Shown here: positions 10,646 to 23,839 of the stretch, piece by piece | Numbering within the stretch: the first letter of the stretch is position 1 | Layout of the letters: the number at the start of each line of letters is the position of its first letter | Assembly: GCF_965363235.1 (NCBI RefSeq) | Contig: NC_134843.1 | Location: 95,451,795-95,515,794, forward strand | Source: Mytilus galloprovincialis | Taxonomy: Eukaryota; Mollusca; Bivalvia; Mytilida; Mytilidae | Length of the DNA stretch: 64,000 bases | Direction of reading: 5' to 3' | Program-made: the position numbers and the translations under genes | The notes under the pieces: model-generated | Seen by the model: only the letters and a program-made list of their open reading frames with translations | Databases searched by the model: none | What the model was told of the DNA's origin: nothing

Positions 10646-11747
10646 CTTGGGCCGTGTTCTTATCATTTCTGTTGTGGTAATATACCATTGCAATATACAA
10701 TCTCGTTCATTGCAAATAACCGTTGTGAATTATTTACTAATCCGTAAATATATCTGTTTTCGGTGACGAATGTTCATTCCTTTAAGTCATGACTTTCTTT
10801 ATAAATAAACATTAACGGTTCGGTAACTACAATAAACAACTGATTCCACCCAATTTGAATTTGCCGAAAAGTACATGTTTCTAGAGAGATTAAAATTCAT
10901 AACCGAAAAGACCGAAAAGCCAGGTAAATTGGTCGTCACTTTTCATCAAATCTTTAGACTGGTGTCTCGATTTTCATATTTTTATATATAATATATATTC
11001 AGAAAATCTTTTGATTAATTATAAAATTATTTTTGTTGATTATAATTGTATGAAGGTCGTATATGGGACTCCAGTTGTGTACCATCGTACTTAACGTTTT
11101 CATCACATTGTTTGACTATGTCACTTTGTTTGGTTGTAGAGGAAAACAATACAAAATGGAATGTTTTATAAACATTTAAAGGAACTTAAAATAAATCTTT
11201 TATACTTTATTTTTGTATTTTTGGAAGAATGATTAAATTAGCCAAAGTTAAATATTTGATAAATTTTGGAATAAAAAAGGTAAAAGAACAGAGTGAAAGA
11301 TTAGGTACTTTGAGCTTGCTTTGAGTACTTTCAAACATTCTTTTATCGATATTGTGAAAGCATGTTCTTTATTTGCTCCTTTTCTATGATATTTGTTTTA
11401 TTGAATTGATTGGGTTTTTTTTTGTTTTTTTTTTTTTACTTCTTTGTTGCGCCTTAATAGAACGCTGAAAGAAAGGATATTGAGTATCATTTGATGATAA
11501 CAACACAAATCACTACTTGTAAGAAACAATATGTAATTGTCGTTCTTCATCTTAAAGTCACTTTATGTGTATATTCTATCTGTTTAACAAGATAAGAAAT
11601 TAAAGTGGTGTGTTCTTTTAAAAAACTAACACGAAAAGAAAGCCGATGACAATCGTGTCAAAAAGACATATATGATACGTACGCAGATACATTATAAAGT
11701 AAACAAAAATATTTTCTGAAATATTTATTGTCATATTTGTTAACTAA
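10646..11747. other. Non-coding interval
   Basis: AT-rich sequence with a T-rich run near 11410-11445. No gene or recognised repeat is visible. Confidence 0.4.
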
Positions 11748-11945
11748 TATCAGCAAAGCGACGGGTGTCACATGTTGAGCAGGATCTGCGTACCATCCGG
11801 GGCACCTGCGATCAGCACCTGTGTTTGGTGCGGTTCGTGTGACACATTAGTTAGTTTTATATGTTGTGTTTTGTGTACTGTTGTTTGTCTGTAGGTTTTT
11901 TTTTCTTTTTAAGCCATTACATTGTCAATTTTATGTATAATTTTA
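11748..11945 (+). repeat. PLE-A 3' UTR fragment
   Basis: A diverged copy of the PLE-A 3' end. The landmarks GACGGGTGTCACATGTTGAG, GCAGGATCTGCGTACC and TGTTGTTTGTCTG correspond to 48150-48310 downstream of the PLE-A reverse transcriptase. Confidence 0.6.
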
Positions 11946-12495
11946 CATCGTCAGCTAACTTTTGATCCTGAATATCGCAACAATTCCATTTTATAAAACA
12001 AATGTTCACTGCGATGATCATAGGTGGCTTTAAGGGTAGGAGGGTGTCCTGGTGGGTTTTCTCGGAATTAGAACAATGTCTGGGTAGGGCGACTTGTGAT
12101 CCTGTTGACTTTTACCTTGTAAACTAGCATGTTAAATCGAGGTCAGAGTGTCAGTCGTCATATCGCTTTAATGCACTTGATTAATCATTTGTTTGAAACT
12201 AGTATCGTATTAGATAACCCAAGCGTTTATTGCGTCTGAATGATAATTAAATAATTGCAATGTAATCCTCAAAGCAAGACCACATTTTTTAGAACACACA
12301 ACTTAGTATTACCCAAGACCAGATTAACTATTAAAGCTAAACAGACTAGGTATGAACGATGGTATTGAAATTCAATGTGTAAAAAACAGGAGTTCAATTT
12401 CTTTTATTATCATTGTATGATTATTTTTAAATATTCAAAAAATAAGATTTATCTTATATTTTGTAGTCATCGGTAATGGTTTACCTGTTGTGAAA
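11946..12495 (+). promoter_or_regulatory. 5' flank of the transporter gene
   Basis: No TATA box or CpG island stands out. A good splice acceptor (TTATATTTTGTAG, ending at 12466) lies 29 bp before the start codon, so the first coding exon probably begins at 12467 and a 5' UTR exon lies upstream. I cannot locate that exon. Confidence 0.3.
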
Positions 12496-15400
12496 ATGAA
12501 TTCAGGATTTGACGCACATCATTCGTATGATGTCAAACTAAACGGACACATTCCAAATGGTAACTCAACCAAAGGACAAAATGGAAGCATACATCGATCT
12601 GAAAAATTGTTAAACGGAAATGGATATACTTCGAATGGCAATGGTCTTTTAAATCATAATGACAATGTCAGGGAAAAACATACCCCGCTTCCGGAAGATG
12701 ATGTTCGCATGGAGCGAAGTCTTGGACTAATAAGCGGAACCGCTATTATAGCAGGCACAATGATCGGTTTGTTTACCTGCTTTCTGTTTTGCATGTACAT
12801 TTTGAATTTGAATTACTAGTAAAAGAGATGAGAAATATTCGTAGATGACATAGAAACCCATTAGAAAATAAAAGATGTATAGAGGTGTCCCTATCTCATC
12901 GAAATTCGACTAATTACTTGATTTGATTAAAGAGCAATACCAACGGTTATGCATTTCGATACTATATCTTCACACTTTACCTGATATCACAAACAGTTTT
13001 AAAGGAGCTCGTATTTCATAAGTTTAAGTTTTCAGCGGTCTGTTGATTACACATAATAATGTCCTTTGATGGCTGGATACTTAGGGACGTATTTGTTAAC
13101 GTAGGGAGTTGACGCCAATGAGATAAAACAACAACCCGTAACAAATATTTCAACAACAAAAAAGACACACATCAACTAGAGGTCAAGATCTCTAACAATA
13201 GATAATATATAAAGCGTTGTATTGTCCCAACTCGAGAAAATATTTGAATAAATTATTATTTCAAATATATACCACAGTACAAAGTCTCCATCTTGCTTAA
13301 AAATATTGGGCGTAATATTGATAAAACCACTGACGAGTTTTCCTGACTTGGAAAAGACAACAGATACTTGGACCAGTGTTGGTATCCGCAATAAAACAAA
13401 ATATCGAACATTAAGGTAAATTCAGAGGAGAGACATTCACGCAACTGTCATTTATTTGACTTGATACTGTCTTTTTCACAGAAAAATTGTGGGTTAAATA
13501 TGATTTTATAGCTAGCTTCACTAGAGAGAAAAACATTTAGTATTTTCCCTATTATCTAAAAGACTTTTAAAGTTAATGTTTTGTTCATTGTTGACACTGC
13601 AGACAGAGTCACAAAGTAGAACAATTTATTGTGTTTCGCACCGTTTCCTATTCGCGTCCATTTAAGAAAAAGAGAGTAGAAAATATAATTTTTAATAAAA
13701 TGGAGAATTTGCTAATCATTTGAAAAACAATTTGTACTTGAAGTTTTAAGTTTTGCATTGTGTTTAAAATCTTTCTGGTTTTGTTTTTTGAACAATAAAG
13801 GGAACATTATTATGATAAATCCACTCAGAGCAAATTATACGTATGTAATTATAGGTTCCGGAATATTTGTTTCACCTAAAGGTGTATTGGAAGGAGCCGG
13901 ATCTGTAGGAATGAGTTTAGTCATATGGCTTAGTTGTGGTATAATATCCATGTTAGGTATGTATCTAGAACAAATATCATATACCCCAGTCATTCTCTTA
14001 TAGTCAATATGTTTGGTTCTGTTCATAAAATGTTTTGCTCTATTCTCAAAATAATTACCAAACAATCCATTTCACTTCATTTTGTAACATTGGACAAGAT
14101 AAATAAAATTGAGAATGGAAATGGGGAATGTGTCAAAGAGACAACAACCCGACCAAATAAAAAAAACAACAGCAGAGGGTCACCAACAGGTCTTCAATGT
14201 AGCGAGAAAATCCCGCACCCGGAGGCGTCCTTCAACTGGAGAGATTCAAGAGAATATTTTAATACAATAGGAATGCATATTTCTGAAGATTTTGCTGTTT
14301 TTTTCATTACTCTCAGTAGTTTAACGGTATTGATTGAAATTAAAATGAATTTGGATTTGATGATGATTTATTGATTTATTTTCAGGAGCCCTGACATATG
14401 CTGAGTTAGGGACAACAATCGCCCGTTCTGGCGGAGAGCATGCATATCTCATGGAAGCATTCAATCCAAACGATAAACACAAATGTTTTGGAAGAATACC
14501 AGCGTTTTTATTTGACTGGATCAGCGTATTTATCATTAGACCGTCCATGTTTGCTATTATGTGCTTCACTCTCGGGACTTATGTTACTCAGCCTTTCTAT
14601 CACGACTGTTTACCACCTATATACTTAACAAAAATATTCACAGTTTTAGCAATGGGTAAGATAATTTAATCATTATGTAGGGGAAATATTACAAATTATG
14701 AATTTTACAAATGTAAAAGCATTTCTTTTTTTTTAAGAGTCTGCCTGGATATGACCATTGTATGAAGCACGTGGTTCATTTCTAAGCAGCAGTTATAAGT
14801 AACTACTGTACACGTCTTTTTTTGTTTCTGGTATGCTAAAATATAAAAATGCTATTAATTGCAATACTTTACAAAATTATTGATATAAATGAACAGTCAC
14901 TACGACAAAATTGTAAACAAAAAACTCAACATTTTTATCTAGTTTTTCAATTCAATTTATATTCTGATTGCTTTAGCTGTTTGTGTTCAGAAACAGTTTA
15001 GAATAGTAAGAAACAATAATATACTGTAATCAAAGATTTTACTTGAAACATACGTATTTTCAGTCTTGCTGTGTGTTATCAACTGTATGAGTATCAAATT
15101 TGCTGAAAGAATTCAAGTTGTCATGATGGTTGTTAAACTGTTGGCAGCTGCCATTATAGTAGGTGGTGGATTCTATAGTCTGTCACAGGGAAATACAGAA
15201 ACAATTGCCAGTGGGTTCGAGGGAACGGGGACAGAAACGTCTATTATAGTTCTGTCATTTTATAACGGATTGTGGGCATATGACGGATGGTAAGTTTCAG
15301 ATTTTTTTTATTGATTGGTGTTTAACACCACTCTCAACACGATTGTGCTCTTTCGTGACGGCTAATTTGTTTTGGTGGAGGAAGCCGGAGTGTCCATAAG

Positions 15401-18400
15401 AACCACCGACCTTTGGTATGAAAACTGACAATCCTGTTCAATAAAAATTGCACCCTAGCCCACCTGCCATGTGCAGAGATCGAACTCACAACTGCAGTGT
15501 GTCCAGTGTTGCTAGTAATACAGTAGATCGACTGCTCAGACCACTCGCCTTTTATTCATCAAAACTCATTGCATTAAAATCTATGAAAATCATCTAAAAT
15601 TGCATATTGATTCCTATGGAAATGTAGACCCTTTGACAAACATTGGTAATAGTGCATTTAAACGATCTAATTATGCACCGTTTCATGGGGACTTTCCTTT
15701 GCTAGATTGTATTGATTATATTTATCATTATCTAAGTTTAAATTGTTAAAAAAGGGGGGCAAAAGATACCAGAGGAACAGTCAAACTCATAAATCGAAAA
15801 TAAACTGACAACGTCATGGCTAAAAATTAAAAAGACAAACAATAGTACACAAAAAATAACATAGAAAACTAAAGACTGAACAACACGAACCCCATCAAAA
15901 ACTGAGGTTGATCTCAGGTGCTCCTGAAGGGTAAGCAGATCCTGTTCCACATGTGCACCCGCTGTGTTGCTCATGTTATTACATACCCGGCAAATGGTGT
16001 AATTCGGAGGTCACATTATTATACAAGGTTTGTACAGAAAAGTGAAAATTGGTAGCTCAATGTGTCATCATGCTGTTATTACTGCACCTCTCTAAATAAA
16101 ACAAATTAAAAAAAAAAACACATATGTTAATCTATCCTAGTTATGTAGAAATAACAAACGACAACCTATTGACCCTCTTTTTTCACAAGAAAAGACACGA
16201 ACAAGGTCTCCATCTTCTAACGAAATAATAATATCAATACAATCTTCGAAAATCGCGATGATTTTCTTTTAATCTAAAGTTAATCCATATCAATTTACTG
16301 TGTAGTAAAATATGTTGACATGGTATCCTTCGTATTTAGTTTAACGAGTTGTTCAAGATATTTAATTATGAGACTTGAGCTAAAGACGATATCCCATGAT
16401 TATATCGTGAGCAACAATTTAAAAGTCGTGCGCACCAGTTCGAAAACCGTGCACATGAAATAGAAAGTCGTTCGCATGAGTTTAAAAGTAATGCCAATGT
16501 ATTTTTTAACCTGGTGCGCACTATTTCTAATTATCTCATCAAAATTATTAGGATTCATGACATTGAAGGGACTAAACACAATCATGCCAAACGAACGCCT
16601 GACTAACAGACTTAACTACACTAGAACATCGTGCTTATTTCAGATTATCAATTTTTCACGAATTTATGAACTTTTATAATGTACGAAAGGAGTTTTTCCT
16701 TGATATCACTTTCATTGTTTGATATGCAAGTTTTAACGTGTCTTCTTTCATTTGATGTAGGAATAACTTAAATTTTGTTACTGAGGAACTTCAGAATCCA
16801 AGAAAGTAAGTTGTTCTTTAGAATACTTGAAATCTACAAAATTGTTTATTTTCTTAAATCTCAATAGTAATAGCAATTTAAAGAGAAGTTATAATTGAGT
16901 GATACATATATGTTACGAAAAAGTAGGATAGCTTATGGTAAAACAACGTTAAACAATTCCAATAAACTCTACGGAAATGTGATTTATTTATATACTAGTA
17001 AACAAATTAGCATGAGTTAACGAGACAAAATATCATTTATTGAAGAAAGCCTCAATTTGAAAAGCTTACTGAAGATTTAAGCCATTATAAACTTGACATT
17101 ATATCATTACAGAAATATTCCACGCGCTATATGTATAGCAATACCTCTAGTCACAGTGGTGTATATAGTAGTAAATATTGGCTACTTTGCTGTACTCACT
17201 CAGGCAGAAATACTAGAGTCGGGAGCAGTAGCAGTGGTATGTTGTACTCAAAACAATGAATTGTTTTCATTAATTGAATTCATAAATGATTTAAATCGAA
17301 GAAGCTATAACAACAAAAAAAAAACAAAAAAAAAACTGACAGCATCAGAACTCAAAGTGTCAAAATCAATCATTTATTCAACAAAAAATTACACTGCATG
17401 CACAGTACATTATAGGGATTTGAATTTATGTCAAGTTCTAAATAGTTGTTCGTAAAGACTAGAATCGCAGTAAGCGAATTATTAGAGCAAATATCTAGAA
17501 CGCAAAATAAACAAGTAATTGAGTATTTTTTTAGTATAAAAAAGTCTGGAAAACATAAAACTATAATAACTGGAACAGAACCCTTTTTACAGATGCGCAT
17601 TTCGACAATTAATGTTTCTGCAGTGATGCTAGATGCAATACTTTTTAAAATCACAAACCTATTCAATTTTGAAGAGCATGATGAATCCGACACACTTTGC
17701 CATGAATTATGTATTTTTCGAAACTTTTTTGATTCTACTTACAGGAATGGGGTAAAAGAATGTTGGGTGTTATGCAATGGATTATTCCTGTTTTTGTTGT
17801 TTGCTCGTGTTTTGGTTCCGCAAACGGATCATTATTTTCAAGTGGACGGTAAGCTAGCATTTTATTTTACGTTAATAATAGGTGCTTGGTTAATTCAATG
17901 TTACTAACGTTATTTTTTCTTGAATCATATTATTTTATGAAGACATTGTATTTTTGTACTAATAAAATATTTTCTTACAACAAATACTGGATAATGCTTT
18001 GTTCCGAAATGTTAAGTTAATATGAAAAAGAAGATGTGGTATGATTGCCAATCAGACAACTCACCACAAGAGACTAATTGACACAGAAATAAACAACTAT
18101 AGGTCACCGTACTTTCAACTGATTTTATAGTTTGTCCTTATTGTTGTGCTGTCACAACACTGTCTCATGTTAGGGAGAGGGTAGAGCCCTGCCACTTACT
18201 TTATGGTGCATGTTCCAAGAAAGTGAGGATCCTGTAGTTAAGTGGTTGTCGTTGGATAATGACTGTCAAATATTTGTTTTCGTGAATAATTTTGCTTTGA
18301 GTAAGGCCGTTAGTTTTCTCAATTAAGTTGTTTCATATTTTTCTTCTCTGAGCCTTTTATAGCCGACAATACGATATTGGATGATTTTCTCATTGGTTTT

Positions 18401-21400
18401 TTTTTTCTTTTTTAAAGGCCGTACGGTTGGTTATGATTAAAATGGTGGATACTTGTCTCATTGGCTATCATACCACATCTCCTTCCTTATTATAAAAAAG
18501 TTGTGATATGTTCATAGATATAAACAAAAATGTGGTATGAGTACAAATGAGACAACTCTCCATTCAATTCACAATTTGTTAAAGTAAATAATTGTTGGTC
18601 AAAGTGCGGTCTTCAACACGGAACCTTGACTCACACCGAACAGCAAGCTATAAGGGCCCGAAACATGACTAGTGTTAAAGTACTCAAACGCAAATATCAA
18701 CGATCTAATCTATATAAATAAAAACGCGAAACGAAAGACATTTATATTCCACATTAACAAATGACAACCACTGAACATCAAGTTCTTGACTTATAATAGA
18801 TCCAAACAAATGGAACTGGTTTAAGCTTTTTGATAGGTACCACCTTCACCCTTACCCGAAACAAAATAGAAAGACATATTATAAAATATCAATTAAGATG
18901 ATTTCACTCAACAAAAGACATATGATCACAAAACAAGTGAATATACAATGAGCGAATAAATTGATATATGGCACAATGTAAATACAATATCAATAAAATA
19001 AGGGGTGAGATGTTAAACAATTTCAGAAATACCACCATCACCTTGAACAAAATGCCACCAAATAGAATATTGTACACAGGTAAATGAAAATAATTTTATT
19101 GTTAGGTATACATTAATGGAGAACAATATATTGTTTACATATTCATCACAGAACAAAAGTGAAAATGTATAGTCATACCAAACACCTATTAAAACTTGTA
19201 TATATTAGAAATAAAGAGACGAGATGCAAGTACACATTTAATTACAAAAAGCATTACAATTTGTATCAACAGGTCAAATCAACACGAAAGAACGATTTGA
19301 AAGTACTCTTGTCTACTGAACTGAATTTTGCAGGTCAAAACCAAATTTGCAGGTCAAAACCAAATATATCGTTTTTTCACCAAATGGAAAATATATTGGA
19401 GACAACAATTCTAAAGTTCTAGAAAATTAGATATTACACAAAAAAAAAACAATTTCTTGATTGCCCTACACCAATGGAACAAAATGTTTTATTATACGAA
19501 CTGTACTGTGAATCACGCAATATTGACCTCACAACATATATTGTCAAACAGAAATTCATTCGATAGCAATAAACACACAAGAAATGTTTTTGAAGACTTG
19601 ATGTGAACATATAACTATGGTATTCACTAGGATCCAATTACAAACTGTATAACTTTTTTTCAGATTATGTTATGTTGCCGCATATGATGGTCATTTGCCG
19701 TCTGTGTTATCATTCTTACACTTACGGAGACACACTCCGATCCCGTCCATGATATTTACAGTAAGTTTGAATGTACATTGATGCATATCGAATTTAAGTT
19801 ACAGTAATTGTTATTTTAGGTAAATTTGTAAAAGGGGAGTTTTACTTGGAGATCAACATTATTTAAAGTCTTATGAAACTTCAAATTACACAAACAAAAT
19901 CTCAAATTTAAAAGAAATTTCCTTTTTCTGAATTGTTGGCTTCCAGCCAAGAGGCCATCAATTTACCGACATGTTTTCCATATTCAATTATATCAGCCTT
20001 ACCTCAGCGTGAACTTTCTCGTATAAATCCGGCGAAAGCAATTAACACACCGGTTGGGCGATTCTGCGATTTTTTTTTACTAGATAAGACTTTGATTTTT
20101 TTTATTGAAATGTACAAAATAAATATTAATTGTGTATATAATGATTTGATCACAAAGGAGCAATGTAATGGCACCTTTAAATATATTGATAGTACCATAA
20201 TTTGTTTTGTAAAATATTACACTTGCTGTTTAATAAAAGTAACTTAGCAATAAGATAAAAACGACTTGTATGAGCATTTCGTTCAATAGACTTAGTTTTC
20301 AAATTTTCAAATTGGTTTTGACAATTACATCGCTTTTCATTAGAAACATGATTTTAGTTTTGAAATAAATAGTCAACTTTTTCACGTTAACTGCCATTTT
20401 AGCGGTATTTTTTACATTGTCGAATAAGCGGGAAGATTGGCTAGCCATAAAACAAAGTTCAACCCGACACATTTTTTTTTTAAATATCCTGTACCTTTTC
20501 AGATATAAATTGTTGCAGTTGCCGATTTTATGTAAGTTGTCGTTTGTTTTTGTTGCAGTTCAGTGTTTCTGTTCTTCCGTTGATTTCCTCTTATAGTTGA
20601 TGTGTTTCCCTCTGTTTTGTTTTGTAACCTGGATTTGTCTTCTCCTAATCGATTTATGACTATTGAACAGCGGTATACTACTGTTACATTTATTTAACAT
20701 CTTATTTTGGTTTAAAATTGTTCTTAAAAAAAGGATAATATTTCTAAAGATTTGTGTAAACTATATGAAATTTCATTGCCACAAATAGATGTAAGTCATC
20801 GTGCGCAGTTTACAAAAATGCGTATAACTTGGCTTGTTTTTCTCCCTTCAGAAAAGGAAAGCGCCTTTTTAAACGGCACAGCAATCGTCAACTTTCTTTT
20901 CTGACTTACTTATCAATATACCTGATTTAACAGATTATAACATTTTGTTTTTTGTAACGTTTCAGCTTATAATCTCAGCACTTTTAGTTGTTCCATTTGA
21001 CCTAAGTTCGTTGATTGGTTTCTTCAGTTTTACTGCTTGGATATTCTATGGCTTAACTGCTTCTACAGTACTTGTACTACGCTACAGATTTAAGCATAAA
21101 GCTGAACACGACAACTATCAGGTACTTACAAATAAAAAACTCCACTCATTTTGGGGTCCACTTCTATCAAAGCCAAAAGTTTCATATTTATATATCCCGT
21201 ATTTTCTGTCCCATTTTATTATCCCAGAATCATGCCAAAGTCAATTTGTTTCAAATTGCCAAAACTTTGATAATTAAAACACCTATTAGCGTGGTGGTGT
21301 AGGAGGAGACAGAGACACCAGTTTTGGTGCAAAATACACATACCAGTTGTTGCAGTGTGTAGATAATAACAAACAATGACATTCTATAGCTTTGGTTGCA

Positions 21401-23839
21401 CATTGGGGTTAAGAGAGTCTGACCATTGCATGTTTCACTCCAATTTAAAAGGTAACCATTTTAAATTTTAAACACTTGAAGAAATAGTGATAAATAAAAA
21501 AAAGGAGCCTAAGCTGAAATATATAAATAATGGAATATCGAGCTACACAACGCTTTTTTTTCTTACATATGCACACAATTTTGGGTTCTTTTCACATGTA
21601 TGATTTTTATCGGAAATACACGATTAAAGAAAAGTAGAACTTTCATAGCAGTAAAATAAATTCCTTGTTGAATGTCAAAGGGTATTTTACACAAATACCA
21701 ATTAGTTGGAATTATTAAGTGGACGTTTTGCAAAAAGCTATCAAAAGTACCAGTCTTATAATTTCATACGTGTTTCGTCTACATAAGACTCATCAGTGAC
21801 GCTCAGATAAAAAAAAAAGTTATAAAGCCAAACAAGTACAAAGTTGAGGAGCACTGAGGACCCAAACTTCCAAAAATGGTGTCAAACAAAGCTAAGATGA
21901 TATATGACTGGGATAAGAAAATCCTCAGTATTACAATATACTTTTGTCAAAGGGAAATTTATAAAAATGACGTAAACAAAGTTGTGTTGATGAGTTGCTC
22001 ATTTATTAGAAGTGACACATATAAATAAAAGATTAAATGTTTAAATGCTGGATTTTTAAGACTTTTTAGAATAAATAATAATTTAATTCATTTTCAGGTC
22101 ATTTTTCAGATACAGTCATTTTTTTAAGTACAATTTTCAAACAAGAGCAGGAACCTGTACATTTAAAAAAAAACCTTAGAAATTTATAATTGGTAGTTTC
22201 AGTCCCATGCTTAATGTATTTGTTTATTTGTTATACAAGTTTGTTCATGTTTGACCTGATGTTTTTTATGTTGATCTTTCAGGTTCCTCTTGTGGTGCCG
22301 ATTCTTGTTATGATTCTCTCTGTCTATTTAGTTCTCGTTCCTTTAATATACTTACCAAAGCCAGAATATATCCATGTTCTGATATTTATGGCTGTTGGAC
22401 TATTGTTGTACTTTTTGTTGGTTTACAAAGAAATAAAGATTCCATGCGTGGGTAAGTTATGTTAAAATAATTTAATTAAGGATGTAACACGTCTTTTGAT
22501 TTATTTTTTTCCTTTTTTATGTTATTTCTTCATAGACAGAAAACAATATTACAGTCATTCCTTAAATAATAATTTACCAGAAATAATTTTCAATAAGTAT
22601 ATATCAATTATGCATCCTGTTTACAAAACTTTGAATTTTCCAAAAAAACTAAGGATTTTCTTATCCCAGAAATAGCTTACCGTAGCTGTATTTGGCAAAC
22701 CTTTATGGAATTTTTGGTCCCCAATGCTCTTCAACTTTGTATTTGTTTGACTTATTAACTGTTTTGATTTGAGCGTCACTGATGAGTCGAATGTAGACGA
22801 AACGCGCGTCTGGCGTATTAAATCATAATCCAAGTACCTTTGATAACTATTCTGATTTGCGGAATATAAAGTATTTACGAAAGGTACTAGGGTTATAATT
22901 TAATACGCCAGACGCGCGTTTCGTCTACATAAGATTCACCAGTTATAAAGCCAAACAAGTACAAAGTTAAAGAGCATTAGAACTCCAAAATTCCAAAAAG
23001 TTGTGCCAAATGCGGCTAAGGTAAAGTTTTGTAAACAGGAAACATATAAAAATGACCATATAGTTGATATTCATATCAACACCGAAGTACTGACTACTGA
23101 TTGCAGAAAGTGCTTTGTCTATCAGCTCATAGACATAATTGTGTCATGTGAACACGACGTCATCAACGTTTTTATCATTATTTACTCCATTTTAGAATGA
23201 GATTATAAGGATGACTTTAATATTTTTTCTGTCTATTCGAAATTACATAAAAATATGATGCACAATTTTATATAACACGCTACGGGGTTATTAAATGTGT
23301 ACCACATTTTTGATGTTATTTCTTCAAAGACCAAAAAAATATTACAGTTATTCCTTAAATAATAATTTACCAGATACAATTTTCAATAAATATATATCAG
23401 TTATGCTTCATCCGTATTTGATATCATACTATTTTGTTCTTCAACTTAATTATTATATATATGTGTACTTTTATGATGTGTAATCGTATTATTTACACGA
23501 ACATGCATAGGTTTCCCTATGCCAGTTGTATGGAAAAAACAAAAATGCTTAATGTTACAATTGAAGTAAATATTTGAATTAATGATACAACAACTTAAAA
23601 AAATAGGTTGAACAAATTTGGATCCCACTTTTTTTACAGTAGAGTTAAAAGTAGAAATTCACTCAGAATAAACATAACATTTAGCATAAAGGAAGATTAT
23701 GTAAAGTGTTTAGTCTTAAATCAATATATCGGACAACTAATTAAATGAATAATTTTGGTGTGTTTTATTTGCAGGTTTAGCAACTAAATTTATGCAGAAA
23801 CTTTTTCTAATTGTCCCTCCTTCCGGGAAGGCAGAATAG
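12496..23839 (+). CDS. SLC7A9-like: b(0,+)-type amino acid transporter (SLC7 light chain), 11 coding exons
   Basis: Coding exons: 12496-12766, 13855-13956, 14386-14655, 15064-15289, 16761-16805, 17113-17236, 17745-17848, 19664-19760, 20966-21121, 22283-22451, 23775-23839. All introns are GT-AG, phases agree, and the sum is 1629 nt (542 aa plus stop). The start is the ATG after an in-frame GTG. Family members are twelve-helix antiporters that pair by disulfide with a SLC3 heavy chain (rBAT or 4F2hc) and exchange cationic and neutral amino acids at the plasma membrane. Seen: an Asn/Gly-rich N-tail of about 75 residues; the unwound TM1 motif GSGIF (91-95); [14 protein letters not shown] (129-142); Cys199 in PFYHDCLPP, where the heavy-chain cysteine falls; [11 protein letters not shown] in TM6 (280-290); and a VPP motif at 535-537, also present at the b(0,+)AT C-terminus. 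The N-tail is longer than in human SLC7A9 (487 aa), and residues around 151-161 look inserted. b(0,+)AT type is favoured over LAT by the TM10-12 and C-terminal match. Introns carry several repeats. Confidence 0.95.
14098..14240 (-). repeat. PLE-B 3'-end fragment in transporter intron 2
   Basis: The reverse complement matches the end of the 8497-9290 element: GGGGAATGTGTCAAAGAGAC, then GGTCACCAACAGGTCTTC and CCCGGAGGCGTCC. It lies wholly within the intron. Confidence 0.7.
15297..15552 (-). mobile_element. tRNA-derived SINE in transporter intron 4
   Basis: Read on the minus strand from 15552 it opens with a tRNA-like head. An A-box-like GAGTGGTCTGAGCAG is followed by a B-box-like GTGAGTTCGATCTC about 55 bp on. 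A body with ACTCCGGCTTCCTCCACCA and GAGTGGTGTTAAACACC follows, then a tail ending CAATCAAT and an A-rich run. The Leu/Ser-like head plus a conserved central domain is the layout of widespread invertebrate SINEs, which LINE machinery mobilises. Confidence 0.75.
15745..16018 (-). repeat. PLE-A 3' UTR fragment in transporter intron 4
   Basis: On the minus strand this is the 3' end of PLE-A with GGTCACATT-, GCAGGATCTG- and CACCTGAGATCAACC-like landmarks, ending GTTCCTCTGGTATCTTTTGCC and a short C/T run. It is 5'-truncated just before the UTR. Confidence 0.75.
18020..18490 (+). repeat. R2 mussel repeat, full copy in transporter intron 7
   Basis: It begins with an inverted R2 end (AAGAAGATGTGGTATGATTG). 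The forward R2 body follows with CTGTCTCATGTTAGGGAGAG, GGATCCTGTAGTTAAGTGG and TAAGGCCGTTAGTTTTCTC. It finishes with TCATACCACATCTCC. The body aligns well with 38600-39085. Confidence 0.7.
18528..18830 (-). repeat. R2-related repeat, inverted copy
   Basis: It begins with ATGTGGTATGAGTACAAATG and holds AGCAAGCTATAAGGGCCC, CTAGTGTTAAAGTACTCAAA and ACAAATGACAACCACTGAAC. It shares only its ends with the main R2 body, so it is probably a subfamily. Confidence 0.5.
20455..20695 (+). repeat. R3 mussel repeat, partial, in transporter intron 8
   Basis: It shares TATCCTGTACC, TGATGTGTTTCCCTCTG and the terminal AACAGCGGTATACTACTG with the R3 copy at 9300-9702. Confidence 0.65.
21735..21990 (+). repeat. 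R1 mussel repeat in transporter intron 9
   Basis: A diverged R1 copy: CTATCAAAAGTACCAGTC, CGTGTTTCGTCTACATAAGA, CTCATCAGTGACGCTCAGAT, then AAAGCCAAACAAGTACAAAG and CTGGGATAAGAAAATCCTCA. Confidence 0.75.
22515..23420. repeat. Composite of R1 (inverted pair) and a foldback-type repeat in intron 10
   Basis: Foldback-family ends (ATGTTATTTCTTCATAGACAG, then ATATTACAGTCATTCC) flank this block at about 22520-22625 and 23205-23415. Between them an inverted R1 copy (about 22625-22860) meets a forward R1 copy (about 22866-23120) head to head around 22862. The palindrome has arms of more than 200 bp at moderate identity. Confidence 0.65.

Noticed and set aside
17446-17907. 153-codon plus-strand frame
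   Set aside because: It overlaps transporter exon 7 in the wrong frame and lies mostly in intron. The exon itself reads correctly in another frame.
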